Origin: Streptomyces griseoflavus
GTDB taxonomy: Bacteria; Actinomycetota; Actinomycetes; Streptomycetales; Streptomycetaceae
Assembly: GCF_014649995.1 (NCBI RefSeq)
Contig: NZ_BMUC01000001.1
Location: 536,313 to 600,312, forward strand
DNA: 64,000 bases
Reading direction: 5' to 3'
Below the pieces are notes generated by a model, which was not told where the DNA came from, made no database searches, and worked only from the letters and a program-made list of their open reading frames with translations. A program made the position numbers and the translations under genes. Numbering within the stretch: the stretch's first letter is position 1; every line of letters begins with the position of its first letter. Positions 8,004 to 20,379 of the stretch are shown here, in pieces.

Positions 8004-8128
8004 ACAAAGCACGTGAGGGGCCTGTAGCGGACACCGAATTGGTCGCGGGGCAGGCCACGCCGGTAGCCTGAGTGCTTCGCTGGAAGCAATCTCGCTTCGT
8101 CGCCCGTCGTCGTAATGAAGAGAGCACC

Positions 8129-9511
8129 GTGGCCGCCGACAAGATCGACACCATCGTCAGCCTGAGCAAGCGCCGTGGCTTCGTATTCCCCAGTAGTGAG
8201 ATCTACGGCGGTACGAAGGCCGCCTGGGACTACGGACCGCTGGGTGTCGAGCTCAAGGAAAACCTGAAGCGCCAGTGGTGGCGCTACATGGTCACCTCGC
8301 GCGAGGACGTGGTCGGCATCGACTCGTCCGTGATCCTCGCCCCGGACGTGTGGGTCGCCTCCGGTCATGTCGCGACCTTCACGGACCCGCTGACCGAGTG
8401 CACCTCCTGCCACAAGCGGTTCCGCGCGGACCACCTGGAGGAGGCGTACGAGGAGAAGAAGGGCCGCGCCCCGGAGAACGGCCTCGCCGACCTCAGCTGC
8501 CCCAACTGCGGCAACAAGGGCACCTTCACCGAGCCCAAGCAGTTCTCGGGCCTGCTCTCCACCCACCTCGGCCCGACGCAGGACTCCGGCTCCGTCGCCT
8601 ACCTGCGTCCCGAGACCGCCCAGGGCATCTTCACCAACTTCGCCCAGGTGCAGACCGCTTCGCGCAAGAAGCCGCCGTTCGGCATCGCCCAGATGGGCAA
8701 GTCCTTCCGCAACGAGATCACGCCCGGCAACTTCATCTTCCGCACCCGCGAGTTCGAGCAGATGGAGATGGAGTTCTTCGTCAAGCCGGGCGAGGACGAG
8801 CAGTGGCAGGAGTACTGGATGGAGCAGCGCTGGAACTGGTACACCGGTCTCGGCCTGCGCGAGGAGAACATGCGGTGGTTCGAGCACCCGAAGGAGAAGC
8901 TCTCCCACTACTCCAAGCGCACCGCTGACATCGAGTACCGCTTCCAGTTCGGCGGCAGCGAGTGGGGCGAGCTGGAGGGTGTCGCCAACCGCACCGACTA
9001 CGACCTGGGCGCCCACTCCAAGGCGTCCGGCCAGGACCTCGCCTACTTCGACCAGGAGGCCGGCGAGCGCTGGACGCCGTACGTCATCGAGCCGGCGGCC
9101 GGTGTCGGCCGGGCCATGCTCGCCTTCCTGCTCGACGCCTACGTCGAGGACGAGGCGCCCAACGCCAAGGGCAAGATGGAGAAGCGGACCGTGCTGCGGC
9201 TCGACCACCGCCTCGCGCCGGTGAAGGCGGCCGTGCTCCCGCTGTCCCGCAACGCCGAGCTGTCGCCGAAGGCGAAGGGGCTCGCGCAGGCGCTGCGGCA
9301 GAACTGGAACATCGAGTTCGACGACGCCGGTGCGATCGGGCGCCGTTACCGCCGCCAGGACGAGATCGGCACGCCGTTCTGCGTCACGGTCGACTTCGAC
9401 ACGCTGGACGACAACGCGGTGACCGTGCGCGAGCGCGACACCATGAAGCAGGAGCGCGTCTCGCTGGACCAGATCGAGGGGTACCTGGCGGCCCGTCTGA
9501 TCGGCGCCTGA
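8129..9511 (+). CDS. glyS: glycyl-tRNA synthetase (homodimeric type)
   Basis: 460 residues from GTG 8129, preceded by GAAGAGAG. It charges tRNA-Gly with glycine. Visible family features are the N-terminal [20 protein letters not shown], a zinc-like four-Cys insert (CTSCHKRF and CPNCGNKG), and class II motif 2 ([20 protein letters not shown]). The C-terminal anticodon-binding domain is near 365-460. An upstream in-frame ATG at 8072 would add an unlikely basic leader. It converges with the next gene at a strong terminator. Confidence 0.95.
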   Translation: MAADKIDTIVSLSKRRGFVFPSSEIYGGTKAAWDYGPLGVELKENLKRQWWRYMVTSREDVVGIDSSVILAPDVWVASGHVATFTDPLTECTSCHKRFRADHLEEAYEEKKGRAPENGLADLSCPNCGNKGTFTEPKQFSGLLSTHLGPTQDSGSVAYLRPETAQGIFTNFAQVQTASRKKPPFGIAQMGKSFRNEITPGNFIFRTREFEQMEMEFFVKPGEDEQWQEYWMEQRWNWYTGLGLREENMRWFEHPKEKLSHYSKRTADIEYRFQFGGSEWGELEGVANRTDYDLGAHSKASGQDLAYFDQEAGERWTPYVIEPAAGVGRAMLAFLLDAYVEDEAPNAKGKMEKRTVLRLDHRLAPVKAAVLPLSRNAELSPKAKGLAQALRQNWNIEFDDAGAIGRRYRRQDEIGTPFCVTVDFDTLDDNAVTVRERDTMKQERVSLDQIEGYLAARLIGA

Positions 9512-9525
9512 GACTCCGGCCGGAT

Positions 9526-9556
9526 GCCGGGTCCCCGCGTGGAGCGGGGGCCCGGC
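9526..9556. terminator. bidirectional terminator hairpin after glyS
   Basis: GCCGGGTCCCCGC (9526-9538) pairs with GCGGGGGCCCGGC (9544-9556) across a five-base loop, with one mismatch. It lies between the convergent glyS and endonuclease-family genes, 15 bases after the glyS stop, and can serve both. Confidence 0.75.
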
Positions 9557-9566
9557 TCCGTCGTTC

Positions 9567-10679
9567 TCACAGGTCGAGGTCCACGTAGAGCGCGGCGTGG
9601 TCGGACGCCGCGTCGGCCTTGGACGTCACGGTGTCGAAGGACTTGATCTCCTCGTGGAAGATCCCGCGCGTCTCGAGTCCCACGTGCTGCACCCGCTGCC
9701 ACAGCGGCGGCGGGAGGAGCAGGTAGTCGATCTTGTCCCGCTCCGACTTGCACGCTCCGAAGGTGCCGGGGAGCCCCCGGTAGGCGGGGTGGCTCATCAC
9801 GTCGCGCAGACCGGTGTCCCGCAGCACCGCGGCCGTCTCGCTCTCCGGGTCGTCGTTGAGGTCCCCGGCGACCATGACGTGGGGAGTGCGCTCCAGCACG
9901 GCGCGGTGGATCTCCGCGACACGCTTCGCCTGGGCGAGCCGCAGCTCGGGGTCGTCGCGGGACTTGCTCTTGAGGTGGTTGCCGAGGATCACGAGCGAGG
10001 TCCCGTCGAGCCGGATCTCGAACTCGGGGCAGTCGCGGCTGAAGAGCCGCTGGTCGGGACGGGCCGGGTTGGTGTCGAAGAGGTGGGACCGCACGGACGT
10101 GATCGGCTCACGGCTGAGGACGCCGACGTCGATGCCCCGGCTGTCGTTGCCGTCGACCAGCAGGTTGTACGGGTAGGGCCGCCTGCCGAACGCCCCGGCC
10201 AGCACCTGGGTGTTGAAGCGCTCCAGGGTGAGCCGGTCCTCCACCTCCACGGTGAGGAGGATGTCCGCGTCGACCTCCGCGACCACCCGGCCGGTGTTGC
10301 GCACCACGTCGATGTCGAGGTCGTCCTTCCCCAGTTCGGCCCAGCCGGCCCATGAGGTACGCCCCGCGGCGGTGACCTCGACCCTGGTGTTCTTCCCGGA
10401 GCCGGACGTCCTGAACAGCCCCGAGTCCTTGCCCGGGCGGGACTGGTTGACGTAGATCGGCGGCGGGTTCTTCGGATCGGTCTCGTACGCCCGGTGCTTC
10501 TCGACGAGCCGGGCGATCTCCGCCTTGTCCCCGTCGCGGTACGCCAGCAGGTCGAGGAGGGCGACCAGTTCGGCGAAGTCGCCGAGGACCTCCTCGCGCC
10601 GCGCCGCGTCCTCCAGGCGGAAGACCGTGGGCCGGCGGAAGACGTTCTCCATGTTGAAGGTGGCGATGCGGATGCTCAT
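9567..10679 (-). CDS. endonuclease/exonuclease/phosphatase family protein
   Basis: 370 residues. It starts SIRIATFNMENVFRR, the metal-binding Asn/Glu strand of the EEP fold. VAGDLNDDPES (catalytic Asp and Asn) follows near 270, and SDHAALYVDLDL at the C-terminus carries the catalytic His. No signal peptide, so probably cytoplasmic. A GAGGAGGCGTC ribosome site fixes ATG 10679. The family includes DNases and phosphodiesterases; the substrate is not determinable. Confidence 0.85.
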   Translation of the reverse strand: MSIRIATFNMENVFRRPTVFRLEDAARREEVLGDFAELVALLDLLAYRDGDKAEIARLVEKHRAYETDPKNPPPIYVNQSRPGKDSGLFRTSGSGKNTRVEVTAAGRTSWAGWAELGKDDLDIDVVRNTGRVVAEVDADILLTVEVEDRLTLERFNTQVLAGAFGRRPYPYNLLVDGNDSRGIDVGVLSREPITSVRSHLFDTNPARPDQRLFSRDCPEFEIRLDGTSLVILGNHLKSKSRDDPELRLAQAKRVAEIHRAVLERTPHVMVAGDLNDDPESETAAVLRDTGLRDVMSHPAYRGLPGTFGACKSERDKIDYLLLPPPLWQRVQHVGLETRGIFHEEIKSFDTVTSKADAASDHAALYVDLDL

Positions 10680-10805
10680 GACGCCTCCTCGGGCGGCGGC
10701 GCAGGAGTGCCGCGCGGCCGGCGGCAGGCGCCGCCGAGAGCTGCCCGCCGACACCCTCCATTGTCCGGGTGGCGGGGCGTCCCGTCCTGACGGGCGGCGG
10801 CCCGC

Positions 10806-11012
10806 TCAGGCCGCCGTCGGGTCCACCGTGGCCTGGTGCGCCTCCGTCAGGTGCTCCTGCGCCTTGAGCCACGGCAGGAACTGGGCGCCCTGACGCCAGC
10901 CGCAGGTGTCGCACCTGATCGTGCGCTGTACGCCGGTGCGTTGGACGTGGACGGTGTGCTCTCGGCCGTGCAGGTCCCAGCGGCTGACTTTGCTGGTGTC
11001 GATCTGCGGCAT
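10806..11012 (-). CDS. small protein with possible zinc-finger motif
   Basis: 68 residues. The sequence contains CDTCGWRQG followed about 16 residues later by HLTEAH, a CxxC...HxxxxH arrangement that could bind zinc. The start ATG 11012 is preceded by GGAGGCACC. It is a small stand-alone gene between an EEP enzyme and an exporter, with no further recognisable domain. Confidence 0.6.
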   Translation of the reverse strand: MPQIDTSKVSRWDLHGREHTVHVQRTGVQRTIRCDTCGWRQGAQFLPWLKAQEHLTEAHQATVDPTAA

Positions 11013-11162
11013 GGTGCCTCCGGCGGTTCGGCAGGGCGTTGGTGTCGCCGTTCCTTGTGCCCCCGTTCGGCGACGACAAGGAGTGTGCCGCAGAAGTGAG
11101 TTCGGCGGGGGTGATTCGGCGGGGGCCGGGGCTTGGGTCCGCGCGGCCCGGCGCGGGCCGGT

Positions 11163-12617
11163 TCAGGTGGTGGCGCCCGTGGTGCGGGGGGCCTCCGCCG
11201 ACGCGAGGTTCCTCGCGGCCCGCTCCGCCGTGCCGCGGGCCCAGCGGCCCGAGGTGAGGGCGCCCACCACGAGGACCGCCAGGCCGCAGACGGTGAGGAT
11301 CCACCAGGCCGGCCGTGCCGCCGTCACGAACGCCTCCGCGTACGACGACGAGCCCACCCCCGCCGCCAGCACCGCGCCGACGACCGCCACCCCCAGCGCC
11401 TGGCCCAGCTGACGGCTGGTGGACGCGACCGCCGAGGCCACCCCCGCCTGCGCGGTCGGCATGCCGGAGACGGCCGTGTTGGTGATCGGGGCGTTGACGA
11501 AGCCGAAGCCGACGCCGAAGAGGACGTACCCGAGGAAGAGGGCCGGGTCGGACGTCTCGGCCTCGAAGAGGGCGAAGAGGAGCCCGCTCACCGTCATCGC
11601 CCCGCCCGCGATCAGCAGCGGCAGACGCGGTCCCCGGCTGCCGATCAGCCGCCCGGACAGCGGGGCGCACAGGAAGGTCGGGACGGCCATCGGGAGCATC
11701 CACAGGCCCGCGTCCAGCGCGCTCAGCCCTCGCACGTTCTGCAGGTACAGCGTCGACAGGAACAGGAACCCGCCGAGCGCCGCGAACGCGCTCACCGCTA
11801 TCACGGTGGCCCCGCTGAACGGAGCCGAGCGGAAGAAGCGCAGGTCGATGAGGGGTTCGCGACGGCGCGGCTCGTAGCGGAGGAGGGCGAGGAGGGCGGC
11901 CAGGGCCAGCACGGCGAAGGGGGCGATCGCCTGCGGGGAGGCGTGCGGGGCCTCGATGATCGCGTAGGTGAGGGAGCCGAACAGGATCATGACCAGGACC
12001 TGTCCGACCGGGTCGGCGCGGCGGGCCTTCGGGGCGCGGGACTCCGGGACGAAGCGCCGGGTGAGCAGCAGCGCGGCCAGGCCCACCGGGAGGTTGATCC
12101 AGAAGATGGCGCGCCAGCCGACCGACTCCACCAGCACGCCCCCGATCAGCGGACCGGCGGCCATGGAGATGCCGACGACCGCGCCCCACACCCCGATCGC
12201 CCGGGCGCGCTCGCGCGGGTCGGTGAAGGTGTTGGTGATGATCGACATGGCGACCGGGTTCAGCATGGAACCGCCGACCGCCTGCACCATCCGGAACACC
12301 ACCAGCCACGACAGGTCCGGAGCCAGCGAGCACAGCGCCGAGCCGAGGGTGAAGACCACCAGGCCCGTCGTGAACACCCGTCTGCGGCCGATCCGGTCCG
12401 CCGTGGAGCCCGCGAGCATCAGCAGCGAGGCCAGGACCAGCGTGTACGCGTCGATGGTCCACTGCAGCCCCGAGGTGCTCGCGTCGAACTCCCGCTGCAG
12501 CGCGGGCAGGGCGACGTTCAGGACCGTGTTGTCCAGGCTCACGATCAGCAGGCTCATGCAGCAGATCGCGAGCACCAGCATGCGTCGGCCGTGGCTGAGC
12601 TCGGGCATGGTCGTCAT
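11163..12617 (-). CDS. MFS drug exporter, EmrB/QacA (DHA2) type
   Basis: 484 residues with about 14 hydrophobic segments. DHA2 signatures are SLDNTVLNVALPALQREFDA in helix 1 and LAGSTADRIGRRRVFTTGL in loop 2-3 (motif A), with GPLIGGVLVE in helix 5 (motif C). Expected to export hydrophobic compounds with proton antiport. The 88-base spacer to divergent dusB contains an AT-rich inverted repeat (GCGGT/ACCGC around TTAACTAAT at 12638-12656) that may be an operator. No adjacent regulator gene is present. Confidence 0.88.
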   Translation of the reverse strand: MTTMPELSHGRRMLVLAICCMSLLIVSLDNTVLNVALPALQREFDASTSGLQWTIDAYTLVLASLLMLAGSTADRIGRRRVFTTGLVVFTLGSALCSLAPDLSWLVVFRMVQAVGGSMLNPVAMSIITNTFTDPRERARAIGVWGAVVGISMAAGPLIGGVLVESVGWRAIFWINLPVGLAALLLTRRFVPESRAPKARRADPVGQVLVMILFGSLTYAIIEAPHASPQAIAPFAVLALAALLALLRYEPRRREPLIDLRFFRSAPFSGATVIAVSAFAALGGFLFLSTLYLQNVRGLSALDAGLWMLPMAVPTFLCAPLSGRLIGSRGPRLPLLIAGGAMTVSGLLFALFEAETSDPALFLGYVLFGVGFGFVNAPITNTAVSGMPTAQAGVASAVASTSRQLGQALGVAVVGAVLAAGVGSSSYAEAFVTAARPAWWILTVCGLAVLVVGALTSGRWARGTAERAARNLASAEAPRTTGATT

Positions 12618-12705
12618 CGTACGCCGATTTCAATAGTGCGGTTAACTAATGACCGCTACACGATCACCGTGCCGGGTACCCCGCGGCATGCGGGACAATG
12701 GGGGA

Positions 12706-13860
12706 ATGCCCACGCCCTCGCCGACCGTGAACACCGTCCTGCCCATCGGCCCGCACGCGGTACGACCGCCCGTCGTGCTCGCGCCCATGGCCGGGATCAC
12801 CAACGCCCCCTTCCGCACCCTGTGCAGGGAGTTCAGCGGGGGCAAGGGGCTGTTCGTCAGCGAGATGATCACCACCCGGGCGCTGGTCGAGCGCAACGAG
12901 AAGACCATGCAGCTGATCCGGTTCGACGCCGGTGAGAAGCCGCGCTCCATCCAGCTGTACGGCGTCGACCCGGCGACCGTCGGCAAGGCCGTCCGCATGA
13001 TCGTGGAAGAGGACCTCGCCGACCACATCGACCTCAACTTCGGCTGCCCGGTCCCCAAGGTGACCCGCAAGGGCGGCGGCTCGGCCCTCCCCTACAAGCG
13101 GAACCTGCTGCGGTCCATCCTGCGCGAGGCGGTCGCCGGGGCGGGCGACCTGCCGGTGACGATGAAGATGCGCAAGGGCATCGACGACGACCACCTGACC
13201 TACCTGGACGCCGGCCGGATCGCCGTCGAGGAGGGCGTGACCGCCATCGCGCTGCACGGCCGCACCACCGCCCAGCACTACGGCGGCACCGCCGACTGGG
13301 ACGCCATCGCGCGGCTCAAGGAGCACGTGCCGGAGATCCCGGTGCTCGGCAACGGCGACATCTGGTCGGCCGAGGACGCGCTCAGGATGGTGCGCGAGAC
13401 GGGCTGCGACGGGGTGGTCGTGGGCCGGGGCTGCCTGGGCCGGCCGTGGCTGTTCGCGGACCTGGTGGCCGCGTTCGAGGGGCGGGCCGACGACCGTGCG
13501 CGGCCGGCCCTGAGGGAGGTCGCCGACACCATGGTCCGGCACGCCACCCTGCTGGGGGAGTGGCTCGGTGACGAGTCCCGCGGCGTGATCGACTTCCGCA
13601 AGCACGTCGCCTGGTACCTGAAGGGCTTCGCGGTCGGCTCCGAGATGCGCAAGCGGCTCGCGGTCACCTCCTCGCTGGAGGAACTGCAGGCCGGGCTCGA
13701 CGAGCTGGACCTGGACCAGCCCTGGCCGGCCGGCGCCGACGGCCCGCGCGGCCGTACGTCCGGGAACAACCGGGTGGTGCTGCCGGACGGCTGGCTGAAG
13801 GACCCCTACGACTGCGCGGGGGTCGGCGAGGAAGCGGAACTCGACACCTCCGGCGGCTGA
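12706..13860 (+). CDS. dusB: tRNA-dihydrouridine synthase
   Basis: 384 residues from ATG 12706. Reduces uridines in tRNA D-loops using FMN and NADPH. Family motifs: LAPMAGITNAPFR near 26-38, NFGCPVPKVTRKGGGSAL with catalytic Cys114, HGRTTAQHYGG, and the FMN-phosphate site GNGDIWSAEDA. The longer frame to 12649 adds a non-homologous leader. It is divergent from the exporter and convergent with the LtaS-like gene, only 16 bases away. The position specificity (DusA/B/C) cannot be told. Confidence 0.92.
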   Translation: MPTPSPTVNTVLPIGPHAVRPPVVLAPMAGITNAPFRTLCREFSGGKGLFVSEMITTRALVERNEKTMQLIRFDAGEKPRSIQLYGVDPATVGKAVRMIVEEDLADHIDLNFGCPVPKVTRKGGGSALPYKRNLLRSILREAVAGAGDLPVTMKMRKGIDDDHLTYLDAGRIAVEEGVTAIALHGRTTAQHYGGTADWDAIARLKEHVPEIPVLGNGDIWSAEDALRMVRETGCDGVVVGRGCLGRPWLFADLVAAFEGRADDRARPALREVADTMVRHATLLGEWLGDESRGVIDFRKHVAWYLKGFAVGSEMRKRLAVTSSLEELQAGLDELDLDQPWPAGADGPRGRTSGNNRVVLPDGWLKDPYDCAGVGEEAELDTSGG

Positions 13861-13876
13861 TCCGGCGCCCCGCCGG

Positions 13877-15601
13877 TCAGTCCCCGGTGGGGTGCGGGAC
13901 GGAGCCGAAGGCGGTCAGGAAGCGGTCGCGGAAGGCGTTCATCGGCCACACGGGCGCGTCCTTCGCCGGCCGCAGCCCGTCCGTCCAGTTCCAGCCGTCG
14001 GTCTTCTCCAGCACCTCCGGGTCCTTGGCGACCACCGTCACCGGCACGTCCCGGTTCGCGCCGTGACCGCTCACCTGGGCGATGGGCTGGTGGTCGCCGA
14101 GGAAGACGAGCACCGTGTCGTCGGTGCCGTAGCGCTCCAGCCACTCGGTGAGGCTGGTGACCGAGTACTGGATCGACCTGCCGTACTCCCGCCGGGACTC
14201 GGTGGAGTCGGCGATGACGTCGGCGGACTTCCGCCCCGCCTTCGCGACGGCGTCGAAGAGGGAACCGTCGCCGAGGTCGTCCCAGTCGACCATCTCGGGG
14301 AGCGGTGCCCACGGCTGGTGGCTGGAGGTGAGGATGATCTCCGACATCAGCGGCCTGGCGCGCGCCCTGCCGTGCTCCAGGCGCTCGTACGCCTCCAGGG
14401 CGTACTGGTCCGGCATGGGCGACCAGCTGAACTTCGGTCCCCGGTAGCCCAGGTCGAAGGCGTCGTAGACCTTGTCGAGGCCGTACCACTCGGCCTCCGG
14501 CCACGCCTTCTGCACGCCCGGCATGACGCCGACGGTGTCCCAGGCGCCGGTCTTGCGGAAGGCCTTGGTGAGGGTGAGGCGGTCGCCGTTGGTGACGGTG
14601 CGGTAGCGCTGCTGGTTGTCGATCCACAGGCCGGACAGGGTGGTGGAGTGACCGAGCCAGCTGCTGCCGCCGAACGTCGCCGAGGTGAGCCAGCCGCTGC
14701 GCGCCCGGTAGCCGGCCTTCGCGAGCGCGGCGGTCCGGGCGTCGACGGTCCCGGTGACGCCGGGCGCGATGAGCGGGTCCTCCAGGGCGCTGCGGCCGTA
14801 GCTCTCGATGAAGGCGAAGACGACGTCCTTGCCGCGCAGGTCCGGGACGAGCTGGTCGGGGGGAGTGGCGCCGAAGGCGTCCTCGCGGGCCTCCTTGGCG
14901 AACGCGGCCTCGTCGCGCAGGGTGTCCACCACGCGCCGGGTCTGCCCCTTCACCGCCTGCGCGGCCAGGTCGGAGGCGACCGGCACCCCGGCGACCTGCA
15001 CCCCGAGCGCGGTGCAGGTGATCCACACGGTGCACGCGACGAGCGTGCCCCGGCCGGCGCGGGCGCGGTGCCGGGCCAGCAGGTCGCCCAGACGGACGGT
15101 GGCCAGCGCCATGACGGTCACCAGGAGCAGGGCGAGCAGGACGGCGCCGACGGCCGCGGCGTCGGCCGCGGTGTCGCCCATCGAGTCCTCCAGGTAGGAC
15201 TGGGCGTCGTCGAGCAGCCCCCAGTCGAGTACGACGTTGAAGCCGCGGCCCAGGTACTCGCCGAAGCCGATGTCCAGCAGGTTGAGCACGGTCAGTACGC
15301 CGATCCCCGCCCCGTACAGCGCGGCCACGACGACGCGCGGCCGGCGGGGGAGGGCGAGCAGCAGCACGGCTCCGACGATCGCCTCGGCGGGGATGCGGGT
15401 GAAGCGGTCGGCGCGCACCGCCGGGGCGGTGTTGGGCAGCAGGAGGGCGCCGACGACCAGCACCGCGGCGAGGACGTGGACGGTCCACCGGAGGGTGCGG
15501 GCGGCGGTGGGGTGCGCGTCGCGTGCGGCACGCAGGCGTGTGCGGACGCGTGGGCGGGGCAGAGCGCGCAGGCGTGCGAGGACACGAGTGAAGGCGGGCA
15601 A
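13877..15601 (-). CDS. LtaS-like membrane phosphoglycerol transferase / sulfatase
   Basis: 574 residues. Roughly the first 210 residues hold several transmembrane helices (VHVLAAVLVVGALLLP, AIVGAVLLLALP, LLALLLVTVMALATV). The extracellular alkaline-phosphatase-superfamily domain follows. It has VVFAFIESYGRSA (metal Glu), TSATFGGSSWLGHST with the likely nucleophile Thr/Ser, and LGDHQPIAQVSGHGANRDVPV (Asp-His metal ligands). The family synthesises lipoteichoic-acid-type or other phosphoglycerol polymers. It lacks the N-terminal KERYK-type features I would need to call it true LtaS. Confidence 0.8.
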   Translation of the reverse strand: MPAFTRVLARLRALPRPRVRTRLRAARDAHPTAARTLRWTVHVLAAVLVVGALLLPNTAPAVRADRFTRIPAEAIVGAVLLLALPRRPRVVVAALYGAGIGVLTVLNLLDIGFGEYLGRGFNVVLDWGLLDDAQSYLEDSMGDTAADAAAVGAVLLALLLVTVMALATVRLGDLLARHRARAGRGTLVACTVWITCTALGVQVAGVPVASDLAAQAVKGQTRRVVDTLRDEAAFAKEAREDAFGATPPDQLVPDLRGKDVVFAFIESYGRSALEDPLIAPGVTGTVDARTAALAKAGYRARSGWLTSATFGGSSWLGHSTTLSGLWIDNQQRYRTVTNGDRLTLTKAFRKTGAWDTVGVMPGVQKAWPEAEWYGLDKVYDAFDLGYRGPKFSWSPMPDQYALEAYERLEHGRARARPLMSEIILTSSHQPWAPLPEMVDWDDLGDGSLFDAVAKAGRKSADVIADSTESRREYGRSIQYSVTSLTEWLERYGTDDTVLVFLGDHQPIAQVSGHGANRDVPVTVVAKDPEVLEKTDGWNWTDGLRPAKDAPVWPMNAFRDRFLTAFGSVPHPTGD

Positions 15602-16148
15602 CCCGGAGGTTCCTTCCGTACCGAGGCCGGTGAGGAGGCGGACCCGGCGTGGGGGTCCGGGTCCGCCTCAGTTCCGTACGGGCGCGGCGGCCGGTGTGTT
15701 CATCTGACCGGGGATTTCCTGGGGAAGGGCGTGCGCCCGGGGGCTGCTCCGGCCGGGTGACCGGGACGTCCGCATGGTGAAATCCGCAGCCGTGTGGCAG
15801 CGTGATTCTCGCCACCCCTGATAAGGGTTGCGCTCAGATGAGCGGATCTTGAGCGAGTGCACTTCTCAAAGGTTGGCACTCAGTGCCATCCCTTGATCGT
15901 TCATCGAGCGAAATCAGACGTGGCCACAGTCGCTCACATGAGCGGCTACGGGGCCGGTGGGCGAGGTGACGCGTTCAAGAAGTGAAAACATTCGACGTCG
16001 ACGGCTTGCCAAGCTTTGACTTTCAATCCGCTGGCGCACGAGTGGTTACAGGCGCATGACGCACAAGTGGACGTACCCAGACGCCTTTGATCTGGGTACA
16101 TTCCTCGCCGTCAGGGCAGCCACCGCGTCCTCGAGGGAGTCGAGACCC
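15602..16148. other. 547-base gene-free region between divergent LtaS-like gene and ppdK
   Basis: I see no convincing gene. Codon-like GC periodicity is lost from about 15780, where local AT content rises. The segment contains a 13-base palindrome GGCACTCAGTGCC at 15875-15887 and GAGTGC/GCACTC inverted elements around 15854-15881. It ends with a GAGGGAG ribosome site at 16131-16138 serving ppdK. Promoters for both flanking genes must lie here, but no -35/-10 pair is clear. Confidence 0.6.
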
Positions 16149-18911
<2,763 letters not shown>

Positions 18912-18914
18912 ACC

Positions 18915-18967
18915 CCGGAGCCGTCGTCTGTCACCCGACCACCCTCACCGATCGGCGACGGCTCCGG
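18915..18967 (+). terminator. ppdK downstream hairpin 1
   Basis: CCGGAGCCGTCG (18915-18926) is perfectly complementary to CGACGGCTCCGG (18956-18967), a 12-bp stem with a 29-base loop, starting four bases after the ppdK stop. It probably protects the mRNA 3' end or contributes to termination together with the second hairpin. Confidence 0.55.
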
Positions 18968-18977
18968 ATCACGAAAG

Positions 18978-19013
18978 GAGAGAGCGGCACCCGTGCGGGG
19001 GTGCCGCTCTCTC
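18978..19013 (+). terminator. ppdK terminator hairpin 2
   Basis: GAGAGAGCGGCACC (18978-18991) pairs perfectly with GGTGCCGCTCTCTC (19000-19013), a 14-bp stem with an eight-base loop. This is a classic strong Streptomyces terminator between ppdK and the next co-directional gene. Confidence 0.8.
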
Positions 19014-19078
19014 GCCTGTGTAGGGTCCGCTGCAGCCAGAGTCACGGGGCCGCGAAGGCCATGACACGGGGGGACGCA

Positions 19079-19747
19079 GTGCCGATACGCATGCGCAGGA
19101 GCACCATCAGACCGCTGAGCAGGATGGGCGGGTACGCCGTCGACCCGTGGCAGTCCGTGCGCCGCACGCTCGCTGTGGCGGGGTACGGGTGGCTGGCCGC
19201 GCTGGTCACCGGGTACGTCTCCTACCTGGCGCTCCGCTGGGTCTGGGTGCCCATCGCCGTGGGCGTGGTGCTGTGCCTGGCGTTCGTCGTCGCCCTCATC
19301 GTGCTGCACCGCGCGGCGTGGATCGCCCTGCTGTCCGTGGTGCCCGGGCTGTTCATCCTGGTCGGGGCCGTCCAGTACGCCCCCGAACTGGCGCTGGAGG
19401 TGCGCGGGGTGCGCGAGAGCGTGGTGATCGTCGCGGACGACGCGACCGGGAAGGACGGCAGCAACCACCGGTACACGCTGCGCACGGCGGACGGTGAGGA
19501 ACTGACGGAGCGGCTGACCTACAACGGCTCCGCCTGGGCCCCGAAGGTGGGCGAACGGCTCGACGTCATCCGTGACCCGGAGGGCGTGGTGCCCATGGAG
19601 CAGGCGGACGAGGTGGACGCCGCCGGGCGGCTCGGCGCACTGGGCGCCGGGCTCGTGGCCTGGACGCTCATGGCGGTACTGGCCGGCTGGCGCGGGCACG
19701 TGCGCCGCCGGAAGGGCAAAACCGACTCCCTGCTGCTGTCCCTGTGA
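19079..19747 (+). CDS. membrane protein of unknown function (DUF3592-like)
   Basis: 222 residues from GTG 19079, chosen because GGGGGGA lies five bases upstream; ATG 19061 is an alternative. Two or three hydrophobic helices (AGYGWLAALVTGYVSYLALRW, VPIAVGVVLCLAFVVALIV, LLSVVPGLFILVGAV) lead to an extracytoplasmic beta-rich region (RYTLRTADGEELTERLTYNG, GERLDVIRDPEGVV). A final helix (GAGLVAWTLMAVLAGW) and an Arg/Lys tail close the protein. The arrangement resembles DUF3592 proteins. Function unknown. Confidence 0.75.
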   Translation: MPIRMRRSTIRPLSRMGGYAVDPWQSVRRTLAVAGYGWLAALVTGYVSYLALRWVWVPIAVGVVLCLAFVVALIVLHRAAWIALLSVVPGLFILVGAVQYAPELALEVRGVRESVVIVADDATGKDGSNHRYTLRTADGEELTERLTYNGSAWAPKVGERLDVIRDPEGVVPMEQADEVDAAGRLGALGAGLVAWTLMAVLAGWRGHVRRRKGKTDSLLLSL

Positions 19748-19750
19748 GCC

Positions 19751-19780
19751 GCGGGGGAGCCGGCCGGCCGGCTCCCCCGC
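19751..19780. terminator. perfect 30-bp palindromic bidirectional terminator
   Basis: GCGGGGGAGCCGGCC followed by its exact reverse complement. It occupies the 45-base gap between the converging membrane-protein and excalibur genes and can terminate both transcripts. Confidence 0.8.
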
Positions 19781-19792
19781 GCCGGAGCGGTG

Positions 19793-20218
19793 TCAGCGGT
19801 TGTCGCGCCGCTTGCGGGCCGCGATCATCAGGCCGCCGCCCAGCAGCACCACGGCCGCGCCGCCCGCCGCGATGTAGGGGGTGGTGTCGCTCCCGCCGGT
19901 CTCGGCGAGGTCGGTGCCGCCGCCGCTCTGCTCCTTGTCGCCGGTGCTGCCGGTGCTGTCGTCCCGGGAGTCCGTGCCGGTCTCCTCGTGCGGCACGAAG
20001 TCCGCGGGCGGCCGGTCGCAGCCGACGCCGTCGTTGTCCCGGTCGAGGTGCTTGCCGTAGTGGTCGTCGCCCTTGGCGATGTTCTTGTACCCGTTCTCGT
20101 ACGCCTCGGTGCAGTTCTCGAACGGGTGGTTGCCGTCGTGCGCCACGGCGGTGGCCGGTACGGCGGCCAGCGCGAGGGCGGCGAGGAGCGCGGCGGCGGA
20201 GGTACGGAACGGATTCAT
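19793..20218 (-). CDS. secreted excalibur-domain protein with sortase signal
   Basis: 141 residues. Signal peptide at about 1-26 (ALLAALALAAVPATAVAHD). The excalibur calcium-binding-like motif is near 36-67: CTEAYENGY, then LDRDNDGVGCD, where the DxDxDG-type repeat resembles an EF-hand loop. A Ser/Gly/Asp-rich linker leads to LAETG at 104-108, a sortase-E-type LAxTG signal, followed by a hydrophobic helix and the RKRR tail. Predicted to be anchored covalently to peptidoglycan. Confidence 0.88.
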   Translation of the reverse strand: MNPFRTSAAALLAALALAAVPATAVAHDGNHPFENCTEAYENGYKNIAKGDDHYGKHLDRDNDGVGCDRPPADFVPHEETGTDSRDDSTGSTGDKEQSGGGTDLAETGGSDTTPYIAAGGAAVVLLGGGLMIAARKRRDNR

Positions 20219-20379
20219 GGTGTGGAGCCCCCCAGATCGGGCGTAAGCGTGTGCTCGGTACGAGGGTGCCGAAGCTACTGGGGGGCGCGTGATGTGTGGG
20301 AGATATGAAGAACCCGTGATGTGAACGTTACGTGACGGAGGTGTGGCTCTCCGCCACGGCCTCGCGCCGGGCCCGGGAC

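Noticed and set aside
12638-12656. Operator for the EmrB-type exporter
   Set aside because: Only a five-base inverted repeat around TTAACTAAT and no linked MarR or TetR gene; noted in the exporter entry but not strong enough to stand alone.
15851-15890. CIRCE (HrcA) or HAIR (HspR) heat-shock element upstream of ppdK
   Set aside because: TTGGCACTC and GAGTGC occur but in the wrong order for CIRCE. The CTTGAG...CTCAAA repeat has an 11-base gap, not the nine needed for HAIR.
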